A DNA stretch of 64,000 nucleotides from Jiella mangrovi. Lineage in GTDB: Bacteria; Pseudomonadota; Alphaproteobacteria; Rhizobiales; Rhizobiaceae. A model generated the notes under the pieces. The model was not told where the DNA came from, did not search any database, and saw only the letters and a program-made list of their open reading frames with translations. How positions within the stretch are numbered: the stretch's first letter is position 1; every line of letters begins with the position of its first letter. The DNA lies in contig NZ_JAGJCF010000018.1 of the NCBI RefSeq assembly GCF_017815135.1, positions 1 through 64,000 on the forward strand, in the 5' to 3' direction. This document shows positions 47,670 to 56,164 of this stretch, in pieces. The position numbers and the translations under genes were made by a program.

Positions 47670-48423
47670 GGAAGCCTCCCGCAGCGCCCGCCGCGCCGAG
47701 GCAGCGCAGGACGAGCACCGTGACGTTGTCCGAACCGCCGCGCTCCAGAGCCGCGCCGATCAGCCCTTCGGCGATGCTCCGCGCATCGGCGCCGGATCGC
47801 GCGAGGAAGGCCGCGATCTCGTCGTCGGCGAGATGGCCGGTGAGCCCGTCGCTGCACAGGAGGAAGACGTCGCCCGCCTGTGCCGTGTCGGAAACGCGAG
47901 AGAGATCGAGGCTTGGCGAGACACCGACCGCCCGTGTGATGACGTTGCGCTCCGGCCAGGTCGAGGCTTCCTCCAGCGTGATCAGTCCGCCGTCGAGCAG
48001 CTCCTGCACCCTGGAATGATCCCGGCTGATGCGGGCGAGGCCGTCGCCCGACAACCGATAGAGCCGGCTGTCGCCGGCCCACAGGCACGCGAAGCGATCG
48101 CCGAAGAGAAGAAGGACGACGACCGTCGAGCCGATCGTGCCGCCGGCCGCCTCGCCCATCGCCGAAATGTCGGCATTGGCGGCGATCAGCCGGGCCTCGA
48201 CCCGGGCCCTGAGATCCGGCGCGGTGGTTGCGATGCCGATGGTTGCAAGGCTGTCGACGATCGCCCCGCTCGCCAGTTCGCCGCCCTCATGGCCGCCCAT
48301 GCCGTCGGCGACGGCGAAGACGCCGGTCTGCGGATCGGCAAAGAACCGATCCTCGTTCAATTCGCGCACCTTGCCGACATGGGTGGCGCCGAAGACGTCG
48401 AGGCTGAGGGCGCGCTCCGTCAA
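47662..48423 (-). CDS. pppA: T6SS-associated PP2C-type protein phosphatase
   Basis: 253 residues, PPM/PP2C family. Metal-binding aspartates lie in LNEDRFFAD (about 22), VADGMGGHEGGE (about 40), LCSDGLTGHL (about 190) and the closing GGSDNVTVL. Removes phosphate from threonine substrates of PpkA. The start is TTG at 48423: its TTGA overlaps the TGA of tagF. The longer frame to 48474 lies inside tagF and is not preferred. Confidence 0.88.
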   Translation of the reverse strand: MTERALSLDVFGATHVGKVRELNEDRFFADPQTGVFAVADGMGGHEGGELASGAIVDSLATIGIATTAPDLRARVEARLIAANADISAMGEAAGGTIGSTVVVLLLFGDRFACLWAGDSRLYRLSGDGLARISRDHSRVQELLDGGLITLEEASTWPERNVITRAVGVSPSLDLSRVSDTAQAGDVFLLCSDGLTGHLADDEIAAFLARSGADARSIAEGLIGAALERGGSDNVTVLVLRCLGAAGAAGGFHG

Positions 48424-49178
48424 GGCTGAGCCTCCACCGTCGCGGCCGGGCCGTCCGGCGGCGCGACGCCGCAAACCATGGCAGCAAAATCGGCCGCCGA
48501 CGGCAGACCGGCGCGGGAAAAAAGAACCGGCCGCTCGCCGCCATGGCCGGCCGTCCAGAAATAGCCCTGGCCCGCCGCAAGTCGGCGGTGGTCATCCGCA
48601 CGGGCCTCCATGAGAACACCGCCGAGACCGGCCGGCAGACCGTCGTCGCGATCGGCCTGCGCCTCCTCTCCCACAAGATGCGGCGGCCTCAGGCCGGCGG
48701 TCAGCGCCGCGAGATCGAAGGGGGCGTCGGTCTCGGCGGCAATGATCGCCATCAGCCGCATCTCGATACCGGCAAAGACCGCTTCCATCGGATCGATCAG
48801 CGGCAGTTCGAAGGCGCCTCCCTCCGCCGCGATCGCAAGGATCGCCAGCGGAAAGTTCCGCCCCACGCCATCGACCGAGGGGATGAGGGCGCCGAGCGCG
48901 GCGACGCCGAAGCAGGAGGCGCCGAGCCAGAAACGCCAGAGCGGCATGACGAGATAGTCGGCCTCGAAGTCCGGCCCGAGGTCGCTGCGCGCTGCCGCCA
49001 TGCCGTCTTCCAGATAGCGCTCCAGAGGAGCCAGAAGCGCCGGGGGCAAGCCGCTCGACACGAAATCCCGCCGCTGCGGCAGCTTGCCGAAAACGGCGAA
49101 GGTGACGGCTGGCGAAGCGGCCTGCGGAGGCTCTGTCACGTCGCCCGCGACGTCGGCGCTCAAAGCTCGGCTGGACAT
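48420..49178 (-). CDS. tagF: Type VI secretion-associated protein TagF/ImpM
   Basis: 252 residues. The N-terminal signature FGKLPQRRDFVSSGLP (about 30-45) and the FWLGASCFGV region identify TagF (ImpM). TagF is a post-translational repressor of T6SS assembly that acts in parallel with or through the PpkA/PppA branch. In some rhizobia TagF and PppA are fused; here they are separate but coupled by a 4-base overlap. The start overlaps the end of tssM by 19 bases. Confidence 0.9.
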   Translation of the reverse strand: MSSRALSADVAGDVTEPPQAASPAVTFAVFGKLPQRRDFVSSGLPPALLAPLERYLEDGMAAARSDLGPDFEADYLVMPLWRFWLGASCFGVAALGALIPSVDGVGRNFPLAILAIAAEGGAFELPLIDPMEAVFAGIEMRLMAIIAAETDAPFDLAALTAGLRPPHLVGEEAQADRDDGLPAGLGGVLMEARADDHRRLAAGQGYFWTAGHGGERPVLFSRAGLPSAADFAAMVCGVAPPDGPAATVEAQP

Positions 49179-52100
49179 TGGAACTCCCGCAGCGCCGGCA
49201 GAATGAACGGATTGAGCGCGGTGTCGATCTTCACCTGATAGCTCACCGACCGACCGCCGATCGGATAGCGCAGCTGGATGGCGTCGCCGCGTGGTTGCGG
49301 CGAGCCGGCGGCGATCATCCGCATCAGCGCCCAGGGCCCGTCGCGTTCGAGCTTGTGGTCGCGGCCGGGGGCCGGCGGCATGAGGTGGACGGCGGCATTG
49401 CCGCTACTGTCCGCCGGCCAGTCGAAGCTGCGCGTCTGCGCGGTGGACGAGCCCTGCGGAGAGGCCTGCAGGACCTGATCGTTGATCGTCAGCATGGCGT
49501 ATTGGGCATCGCCGTCGAGGGCGGTCTGCTCGACGCGCAGCGTCACCCTCGGCTGCGAACCGCCCTGCGGGAAGAACGCATCGCGGATCGCTGCCGCCCG
49601 CTGGAAATCCGCCAGGGTCGCCCTGGAGAGAGACCGCCCGAGCGGTGTGTCGACGCGCCAGCGCCAAGTCTTGCCGCTGAGGTCGGCATAGGGCGCGAGC
49701 TCTTGCTGAAAAAACCGGTCGATGATGCCGTCGGGGGCGAAGAGGCCGGCGAATTCGTCGATCGAAACGTCGCTGCTGCTGCCGGGATCGAACGGGTAGC
49801 GCCCGGAGGCAATCCGCCTGCAGGCCTGCGTGACCCGGCCTTGCAGGTCCCGTTCCAGTTCGGACTTGGACGCATCGACCGCGCCGCCCTCGATGTCGTT
49901 GACGGCTGCCTGAACCATCCGGGCGATGGGCTCCGGCAGGCGGGAGATGGTGGAGCGCAACGTGCCGACATATGTCTGCAGATCGGATTCGCCCTTGCCG
50001 ATCGAGGCCGGGTCTTGCTCCATGGTGACGAGGGTCCTGTGCACCTCGCCGAAATTCAGCCGCAGCGCGTCGATCGGCCGATTGGGGCGGTCGCCGTCGA
50101 TCAGACGGTGATAGGTCTGAAAGCGCGCCTCGATGTTGCGGCCGGACACGAGATCGTCGGTGGTCGAATTGCGACCGCCGCCGACCATGGCGCCGAGGCG
50201 GCTTTGGGATTTGCGTATCGCGATGTCGAGGCCGATGCGCGAGAGCCCGCCGAGCCGGTCGCTGACCCTCGTCCTGACGGCGCTGGCGACCTCCCGCGCG
50301 GCCGATCCGTCGTCGCTTGCCGCCGAGGACACCGGCTGGCCCTCGGCCTCGCTTCTCGCCAGCTCGGTCTCGCGCGCCACCTCTTCGACCAGGACGACGA
50401 GTGGCGAGGTCGGCGCACCGAGAGCGCCGAGGGCATGAAAATAGGGTTCGTCGGCTGCCATCGGCTCGAGTGCGAGATTGCCGAGCATGCCTTCCCAGGC
50501 CGCGATGAAATCGCGACCATATTGCTCCAGGAGCTGCGGCCCGAGATTGGCGAGCTGATCCTCGATTGCCGCCTGCTCGCCATATTGGCCCAGAACCCAG
50601 CGGTTTTCCTCAAACCGCGCGGAGGCCTGCGACAGCCTCTCCAGGAACACCTCGTGAAAGCCCGAGGATGTGTAGAGCATCGGGATGCGCACGGTTTCCA
50701 ATGGCGTGCCGTCGCGGGTGCGAAACACAACGTCGGCATCCTGGGGGATGCGCTGGACGAGAACGAAATCGGGATAGACCGCCGTCTTGCCGGCCTCTCC
50801 CGACTGCACGGCCGCATAGACCTGATCGGCGATGGTCATGCGGGCGAGCGTCTTGCGGGCGTCCTCGATGAGATTGGCGTTGACCCCGAAGCTCGGCGCC
50901 CGCCGGGCCGAGAGCTCCAGCATCGCGTCGACATGGCGGTCGAGAGCCGCCAGGAGGCCCTCTCCGTCCGGCAGGGCGAGGGCGCCCTGCCAGAGATTGC
51001 GGACGAGCCAGTCGCGCACCAGCACCTCGTCCACCTTCGCGGCCTCGCCGCCGAGCATCAGATAGACCTTGAGCGCGTCGAAGATCGGCATCGGGTCGTT
51101 GGCCGAGACGAGCGCCGCCAGGTGCTGCTCGACATCGATCATGATGCGCGATCGCAGCATCCGGTCGAGCCCGGCCTGATAGCCGACCTCGGCGGCCGAG
51201 GCGAGCTGCGGCCTGACCGCGAGACCGAAGCCCTCCGAAAGCGGCGTCGGCTGATTGCGGTTGTCGTAACCGACCTCCATCGCGCGCAGGATGTCGAGCG
51301 CACCGGATGGCCTCACCACATCGGTGTCGGCAATCTCGCTCGCCGCCAGATCGGCAGCCGCCGCCGCGTTGAAACGTTCCATGTCGGCGCGCGTCGCGGC
51401 GATCAGCGACTGGTTGTTGAAGTAGCTCAGCGCCCAAAGGCTCGCCAGCGCCAATGTGACGACGCCGATCGCCGCGAAGGCCCCGTAGCGCAGGGCAAGG
51501 CCGCGCAGCACCGCCCGGCGATCATGGGAAACGAGGCCGGCCTCGGCGAAGATCACCTTCTTCAACAAGTCGTGCAGGAAAAAGCTCTTGCCCATGCCGG
51601 ACATCAGGCCGCCGGCCCGCCGGCCGTCCACCGCGCCGCCATCGGCCATGGCGCCGAGAAGCTGGTCGATCGGCGTGCCTTCCTGGGTGCCGGAGGTGAA
51701 GTAGAATCCCCTGAGCGCGGCCTTCGCCCGATATCGCGTCGGCTCGAAGATGCGCCCGAGCATGCCGGTGACGGCATCGCGCAACAGCGCGAACTGGGCC
51801 GGGAACCCGTAGACGGCGATGCGCGACACGCCGTCAGGCTCCTCGTGCAGGCGGTCGGTCAGTTCCTCCGTCAGGCGCCGCACCAGCGCATCGAACTCTT
51901 CCGGCACCTTGTCGAGCAGCGAGGCGTCGCGGCGGCCGCTCTGCACCGTCGCGCCCCAAACCTTCTGGCGCCTCGCCTTGGTGAAGCTGCCGAAATAGTC
52001 GGAAAAGCCGGCGACGAGATCGGCCTTGGTGAAGAGCACATAGACCGGAAAGTCGATCTTCAGCTCCTTGTGCAGCTCGGTCAGCCGCTCGCGGATCCGG

Positions 52101-52792
52101 GTGGCGAATTCCTCCGTGCGATGGGCCGGCAGGGTCATCAGATCCTCGAGGCTGATCGCCACGATGACGCCGTTGATCGGTTGGCGCGAGCGATGCGCCT
52201 TCAACAGCCCGAGGAAATCGAGCCAGCTTCGGGCATCGGCCTTTTCGTCGGAGTCCTGGGTGGTGTAGCGGCCGGCCGTATCGATGAGGACGGCATCTTC
52301 GGTGAACCAGAAATCGCAGTAGCGCGTGCCGCCCGCCCCGGCGATGGCTGCAGGGCCTCCGGGCCCGGCCAGCGGAAATTCCAGGCCCGAATTGACGAGC
52401 GCCGTGGTCTTGCCCGAGCCGGGCGGGCCGATGATGACGTACCAGGGCAGCTCGTAGAGATAGGTGCTCTTGCCGCTCGACTTCTTCAGGACGGCAAGGG
52501 CGTCCGCCATGCGGTCGGACAGGACGGCTCCGTCGCCGATGACCGCCGCCTCGCCGCCCTCGGCGATCAGCGCCTCTTCCAGCGCTTTTTGCGCCTTGCG
52601 CCGTCTGAAATAACGGATCGCGTACCAGCTGCCGACGCCGAGGGCGACGACGGCGATGATCGCCAGGCGTGCCCATGCCGGGGCCAGCGGCCGGACCTCG
52701 GCGATGGCGATGAACGGCCCCGCCAGCCAGACGACGACCGCAAAGGCCAGAAGGCCGACGAGAACGAGAATGGGACGGAAAACACGCGTCAT
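49160..52792 (-). CDS. tssM: Type VI secretion membrane protein TssM/IcmF
   Basis: 1210 residues, full length. Two membrane segments at about 7-30 and 42-62. A cytoplasmic NTPase-like domain has Walker A GPPGSGKTTAL (about 123-133) and DTAGRY; the third segment is near 440-460. The large periplasmic region carries the IcmF-related and DUF1215-type C-terminal domains (about 490-1210). Walker A is intact; in Agrobacterium TssM ATP hydrolysis drives TssL contact with Hcp. With TssL it forms the trans-envelope channel base. It shares an ATGA overlap with tssL. Confidence 0.95.
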   Translation of the reverse strand: MTRVFRPILVLVGLLAFAVVVWLAGPFIAIAEVRPLAPAWARLAIIAVVALGVGSWYAIRYFRRRKAQKALEEALIAEGGEAAVIGDGAVLSDRMADALAVLKKSSGKSTYLYELPWYVIIGPPGSGKTTALVNSGLEFPLAGPGGPAAIAGAGGTRYCDFWFTEDAVLIDTAGRYTTQDSDEKADARSWLDFLGLLKAHRSRQPINGVIVAISLEDLMTLPAHRTEEFATRIRERLTELHKELKIDFPVYVLFTKADLVAGFSDYFGSFTKARRQKVWGATVQSGRRDASLLDKVPEEFDALVRRLTEELTDRLHEEPDGVSRIAVYGFPAQFALLRDAVTGMLGRIFEPTRYRAKAALRGFYFTSGTQEGTPIDQLLGAMADGGAVDGRRAGGLMSGMGKSFFLHDLLKKVIFAEAGLVSHDRRAVLRGLALRYGAFAAIGVVTLALASLWALSYFNNQSLIAATRADMERFNAAAAADLAASEIADTDVVRPSGALDILRAMEVGYDNRNQPTPLSEGFGLAVRPQLASAAEVGYQAGLDRMLRSRIMIDVEQHLAALVSANDPMPIFDALKVYLMLGGEAAKVDEVLVRDWLVRNLWQGALALPDGEGLLAALDRHVDAMLELSARRAPSFGVNANLIEDARKTLARMTIADQVYAAVQSGEAGKTAVYPDFVLVQRIPQDADVVFRTRDGTPLETVRIPMLYTSSGFHEVFLERLSQASARFEENRWVLGQYGEQAAIEDQLANLGPQLLEQYGRDFIAAWEGMLGNLALEPMAADEPYFHALGALGAPTSPLVVLVEEVARETELARSEAEGQPVSSAASDDGSAAREVASAVRTRVSDRLGGLSRIGLDIAIRKSQSRLGAMVGGGRNSTTDDLVSGRNIEARFQTYHRLIDGDRPNRPIDALRLNFGEVHRTLVTMEQDPASIGKGESDLQTYVGTLRSTISRLPEPIARMVQAAVNDIEGGAVDASKSELERDLQGRVTQACRRIASGRYPFDPGSSSDVSIDEFAGLFAPDGIIDRFFQQELAPYADLSGKTWRWRVDTPLGRSLSRATLADFQRAAAIRDAFFPQGGSQPRVTLRVEQTALDGDAQYAMLTINDQVLQASPQGSSTAQTRSFDWPADSSGNAAVHLMPPAPGRDHKLERDGPWALMRMIAAGSPQPRGDAIQLRYPIGGRSVSYQVKIDTALNPFILPALREFQCPAEL

Positions 52793-54354
52793 GGCTGGCG
52801 ATCGGGCTCTAGCGTTGGCAGTGGAAGGGTTTCCTCCCGCGGGATGGCGATCTCCACCCGCCGGTTGCGCGAGCGGCCCTCGCTGGTCTTGTTGCCGGCG
52901 ATCGGCTGGTCGGCCCCTCGCCCCTCGACGACGATCCGGGCCGGATTGCCGAGGTTTTCGGCAAGGACCGCCTCGACGGATTGCGCCCGGGCAAGCGAAA
53001 GGTCCTGATTGGACTTGAAGCGGCCAAGGCCGCTCAGCCTCACATTGTCGGTGTGGCCGGTGACGAAGATCTGGCCTTGCTCGTCGTCGAGGGCGCGCGC
53101 GATGTCGTCGGCGAGCTTGCGGAAGGCCGGCGTCACGTCGGCGCTGCCGCTGTCGAAGAGCAGCGAGTTGTCGACCCGGATGGTGATGCTCTCGCCGACC
53201 GGCTCGACGGCAAGGCCACCCTTTCCGATCTCGCCTGCCAGCGCTTGCCGGATCCGTTCGAGCTGGGACGTCTCGGGCGGCCGCGGCGTGACGATCTCGG
53301 CGCTCGGCGGGCGCACCAGCGCCACCTGCGGCGCGGTGTTCAGTGCCGTCAGCTCGTCGGCGACGGCCTCGGCCTCGCCGGCTAAAAGGATGCGCAGGGC
53401 AAAGAACAGCCCGACGAGGAAGACCGCCGCAAGGCTGGCGACGACCCAGAGCGGCACGGCGGCGCGCAGCGCCCTCGCCGCGATCGCCTGGCCCTGCCAG
53501 CGCGGCGCGATGTCGTCGTCGGGCCGGGCCTTGACCCGCCGCAGAGCCTCATAGACCCGGCGCCGTTCATGGGAGAGCCCGGCATCGCCGCCATGCCCGG
53601 TGCGATACTTGCCCTCGAAACCGAGGGACAGGCAGGCGTGATAGAGTTCGAGAAGGTCGTATTCGGCGGCCGGATTGGCGAGAATGTCGCGCAGAACCTC
53701 GAAGAATTCGACACCGGAATCGCGCACCTCGAAGAAGCGGGCGAGCATCGGATAGCGCAGCCACTCGGCCCGCTCCCGGCTCGGCAGGTTCTGGACGATG
53801 TCGTCGGCGGTGGCGCAGAGCGCATATTGGCCGCGCCGCGCGTCGTCGTTGGAATAGCCGGCCTCGATGGCCTTCCTGGCAAAGCCGTCGATCTGCGAGA
53901 TCACGTGGTTCATCAAAGGCGTCGCCTCCATCTCGACGACACCGAGCCTGAGGCGCCCGATCAGGATCAGGAGGGGCGCTGCGGCATCGAGCAGCGGGTT
54001 GGCGCTCGCCATCCGCTCGCCCTCGCGCGCCCCGATGACGGCGGCGAGCGGGATCTTCTGCGCCGGCGCCTGCGGCTTTTCCTTCGCCGGTCCCTCGGGG
54101 AATAGATTGCCGGGCTCCTGGCCGGTCCGCGGCGCCTTCCAGCCGTTCGGCGCTTCGCCCGTTCGCGCCCAGGCCGGCTGGCGCCCCTCCTCGGGGGCCG
54201 ACCAGCCTGCGCCATCGCCCCGGTCCACCGGCCGTGCCCAGTCGTCCCGCAGCGGCGAGGCGCCGGGCGGCCGCGACGGCCCGCCTTGGCGCGCACCGCC
54301 GGGATTGGGCCGGATGACCGTCCGGCCACCCCATTCGTCGTCCCGGCCGCTCAT
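52789..54354 (-). CDS. tssL: Type VI secretion protein TssL/DotU with OmpA C-terminus
   Basis: 521 residues. A disordered Pro/Gly/Arg/Trp-rich N-terminus (about 1-110) is followed by a cytoplasmic DotU domain (about 115-310; PLLILIGRLRLG, ATADDIVQNLPS, LELYHACLSLGFEGKYR) and one membrane segment (about 318-345). The periplasmic OmpA-like peptidoglycan-binding domain (about 400-510) has FVTGHTDNVRLSGLGRFKSN and NRRVEIAI. The start ATG overlaps the tssK stop (ATGA). The long N-terminal tail may be the phosphorylation target of PpkA, as in Agrobacterium TssL; this is inference. Confidence 0.94.
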   Translation of the reverse strand: MSGRDDEWGGRTVIRPNPGGARQGGPSRPPGASPLRDDWARPVDRGDGAGWSAPEEGRQPAWARTGEAPNGWKAPRTGQEPGNLFPEGPAKEKPQAPAQKIPLAAVIGAREGERMASANPLLDAAAPLLILIGRLRLGVVEMEATPLMNHVISQIDGFARKAIEAGYSNDDARRGQYALCATADDIVQNLPSRERAEWLRYPMLARFFEVRDSGVEFFEVLRDILANPAAEYDLLELYHACLSLGFEGKYRTGHGGDAGLSHERRRVYEALRRVKARPDDDIAPRWQGQAIAARALRAAVPLWVVASLAAVFLVGLFFALRILLAGEAEAVADELTALNTAPQVALVRPPSAEIVTPRPPETSQLERIRQALAGEIGKGGLAVEPVGESITIRVDNSLLFDSGSADVTPAFRKLADDIARALDDEQGQIFVTGHTDNVRLSGLGRFKSNQDLSLARAQSVEAVLAENLGNPARIVVEGRGADQPIAGNKTSEGRSRNRRVEIAIPREETLPLPTLEPDRQP

Positions 54355-55682
54355 CGGTAGCCCTCCTGGATCGCCCAGAGCTCGATGCGCAGCTCCGGCC
54401 AGTCGGCCGAGATCTGGATGCCGATACCCGGCGCGACGGAGAATTCCGGCCAGAGCCGGGATTTCTTGTCGAGGTAGAAATAGACCCGGTCCGAATAGCT
54501 GCGGATCTGCCGCGGCGGGGTCGGCGTGTGCACCAGCTGAATCCCCGGAAGATGCATCTGGACGATCTCCTCCATTCGGGTGGTGGGCCCGATCTTGCAA
54601 AGGTCGGGAAACTTGTCGCGGATGGTGACGGGCGGCCGCGCCGCCGCGACTTCGAGAACGAAGGCGGCGTCGCGGAACAAATTGCGGTTCTTGATCGGGG
54701 CGACGAACTGGTTGCGGTCGCGCTCGACGAGGTCGAGCCGCACCGGGCGGCCGATATCGATGTTCAAGAGCCGCTGGATGTCGTCGAGCACCGGCTCGAA
54801 CGTCGCCTTCAGATCGTCCTGATCATAGGGCCGATAGCTTTTCGCCATGCGCTCGGGCGAATAGGTCGACAGTTCGCCGGCGATCGCCAGGAGTTCGCGG
54901 TAAAGCTCGACCGGATGGGTGTAGCGCGAGGCGGCAAGATGCTTCAGCCCGCCGACCACCCGGTTGAGCATCTGCAAACGGTAGTAGTCGATATTCTGCA
55001 GGCCGCCGCTGGCCGAAGGATCGGCGGCAAAGCGCGCCAGCGTCGACAGGTGATTGTCGATCCAGCCGATCACCCGCTCGCCATAGCCGGCGACGACGCG
55101 GCTGGCGCTCAGCGAGAGCACGGGAGGCGCAAAGCCCTGGTCGAAGACGATGGTGCGATCGCGGACCTCGACGATCCGGGCGATCTTGAGGGCATGAAAG
55201 CCGGGCTTCTGCGTCTCGCGAATGTCGAAGGTGAGGCGCGGATGGGCGACCTCGATCTCTTCTTCCTGCTGCATCGCCGCCGCCGAATCGACGATCGTCT
55301 CGATCTCGCGCGTATAGCGGCTGGCGCTTCCCGCCTCGGCCATGTCGAGTTCGCGGCCGTTGACGAGCGCAGCGGGTAGGCTCAGCCAGGCGAAGAGATT
55401 GCCGGCATCCTCCTTCACCTCGACCGGCTCGGGCAGCGGGCTGACCGCCGGCATGTCGAAGGGCGTGCCGTCCGGTATGATCCCGCTTGCCCGGCGCAGG
55501 GCGAATTTCGACTGCTGGGCGAGATCGGTGTCGATCTCGATCTCGGCAAAGCCCCAGGGATAGGGCGAAAGATGGCGCACCCGGCATTCGATCAGCTTTT
55601 CCAGATAGCGGTCGTGCTGCTGCAGGTGATGCTGCCGCAGGAAAAGCCCTTCCGTCCAGGCGACCTTGCTATACCAGGACAT
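54351..55682 (-). CDS. tssK: Type VI secretion baseplate protein TssK/ImpJ
   Basis: 443 residues. The strongly conserved start MSWYSKVAWTEGLFLRQHHL fixes the ATG at 55682; an upstream in-frame ATG at 55709 is less likely. TssK trimers join the baseplate to the TssL/TssM membrane complex, via the C-terminal region seen here as ISADWPELRIELWAI. First gene of the operon: upstream is a divergent promoter region and leuC, so tssA-tssJ, hcp, vgrG, clpV and fha are not on this side. Confidence 0.95.
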   Translation of the reverse strand: MSWYSKVAWTEGLFLRQHHLQQHDRYLEKLIECRVRHLSPYPWGFAEIEIDTDLAQQSKFALRRASGIIPDGTPFDMPAVSPLPEPVEVKEDAGNLFAWLSLPAALVNGRELDMAEAGSASRYTREIETIVDSAAAMQQEEEIEVAHPRLTFDIRETQKPGFHALKIARIVEVRDRTIVFDQGFAPPVLSLSASRVVAGYGERVIGWIDNHLSTLARFAADPSASGGLQNIDYYRLQMLNRVVGGLKHLAASRYTHPVELYRELLAIAGELSTYSPERMAKSYRPYDQDDLKATFEPVLDDIQRLLNIDIGRPVRLDLVERDRNQFVAPIKNRNLFRDAAFVLEVAAARPPVTIRDKFPDLCKIGPTTRMEEIVQMHLPGIQLVHTPTPPRQIRSYSDRVYFYLDKKSRLWPEFSVAPGIGIQISADWPELRIELWAIQEGYR

Positions 55683-55725
55683 CGTGCGTGCGCCGCCCCC
55701 AGAATGCACCTAATGGTAGAAATTA

Positions 55726-55754
55726 TGGATACCGATAAATTTCCGGTTGTTCAA
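55726..55754 (-). promoter_or_regulatory. Possible promoter of the T6SS operon
   Basis: On the minus strand, TTGAAC (55754-55749) and TATCCA (55731-55726) are 17 bases apart in an unusually AT-rich patch, 44 bases upstream of tssK. Assigned by pattern only. Confidence 0.35.
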
Positions 55755-55866
55755 CCGGGTTTGGCGCACGCGATGACGACGACACGGACGCGCGTTCGGC
55801 GCGCTCGCTGCGCCTGATAGCCAGCGCCCTGCGCCGTCGAGTGACACCCTGTCTGGAACGCTTCGA

Positions 55867-55895
55867 TTGTCAGGGCGGGGACGAGTTGTTATTTT
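55867..55895 (+). promoter_or_regulatory. Possible promoter for leuC or a short leader ORF
   Basis: TTGTCA (55867-55872) and TATTTT (55890-55895) are 17 bases apart. Transcription would start near 55902, leaving a leader of about 260 bases before leuC. The rest of the 482-base tssK-leuC gap has no other clear feature. Confidence 0.4.
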
Positions 55896-55903
55896 GACCG
55901 GCA

Positions 55904-56044
55904 ATGAACGGGTTCAAACCATCGAGATGGCGCGCGCGGGGCAGCGCCCGGCTGCCGACGAGCGAGGGCTTTGCCAAGCTCTCCGATCGCGCACGCCTGC
56001 CCGGCCGGTTCTTCTATCGCCTGGCCGAGGCCGGAGGCAGCTAG
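55904..56044 (+). CDS. Short ORF in the leuC leader, possibly leaderless
   Basis: 46 codons from ATG 55904 to TAG. The peptide starts MNGFKPSRWRARGSARL and is basic and Arg-rich. The ATG falls within about 10 bases of the predicted -10 box, so the message would be leaderless. It has four leucines but no run of leucine codons, so it does not look like a classic leu attenuator peptide. No family recognised; may be chance. Confidence 0.25.
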   Translation: MNGFKPSRWRARGSARLPTSEGFAKLSDRARLPGRFFYRLAEAGGS

Positions 56045-56164
56045 CCGCCCGCCCCGGCGGAACGCCGCCGGAGCTGCCAGGGCCGCAGGCCCGATCCGCC
56101 ATTCGATTTTACGCATGAAAGGCGCCGCCCGCATTGCCGGGACGATGCGCCGGGAGAAAACCCC

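Noticed and set aside
49178-53008. 1276-codon open frame on the plus strand opposite tssM and the end of tssL
   Set aside because: It is the codon shadow of high-GC genes. The translation is Arg/Asp/Val-rich with no domain, while the opposite strand has complete TssM motifs.
55904-56044. Short ORF considered as a classic leucine attenuator peptide
   Set aside because: No run of leucine codons, and no clear terminator/antiterminator pair seen before leuC.
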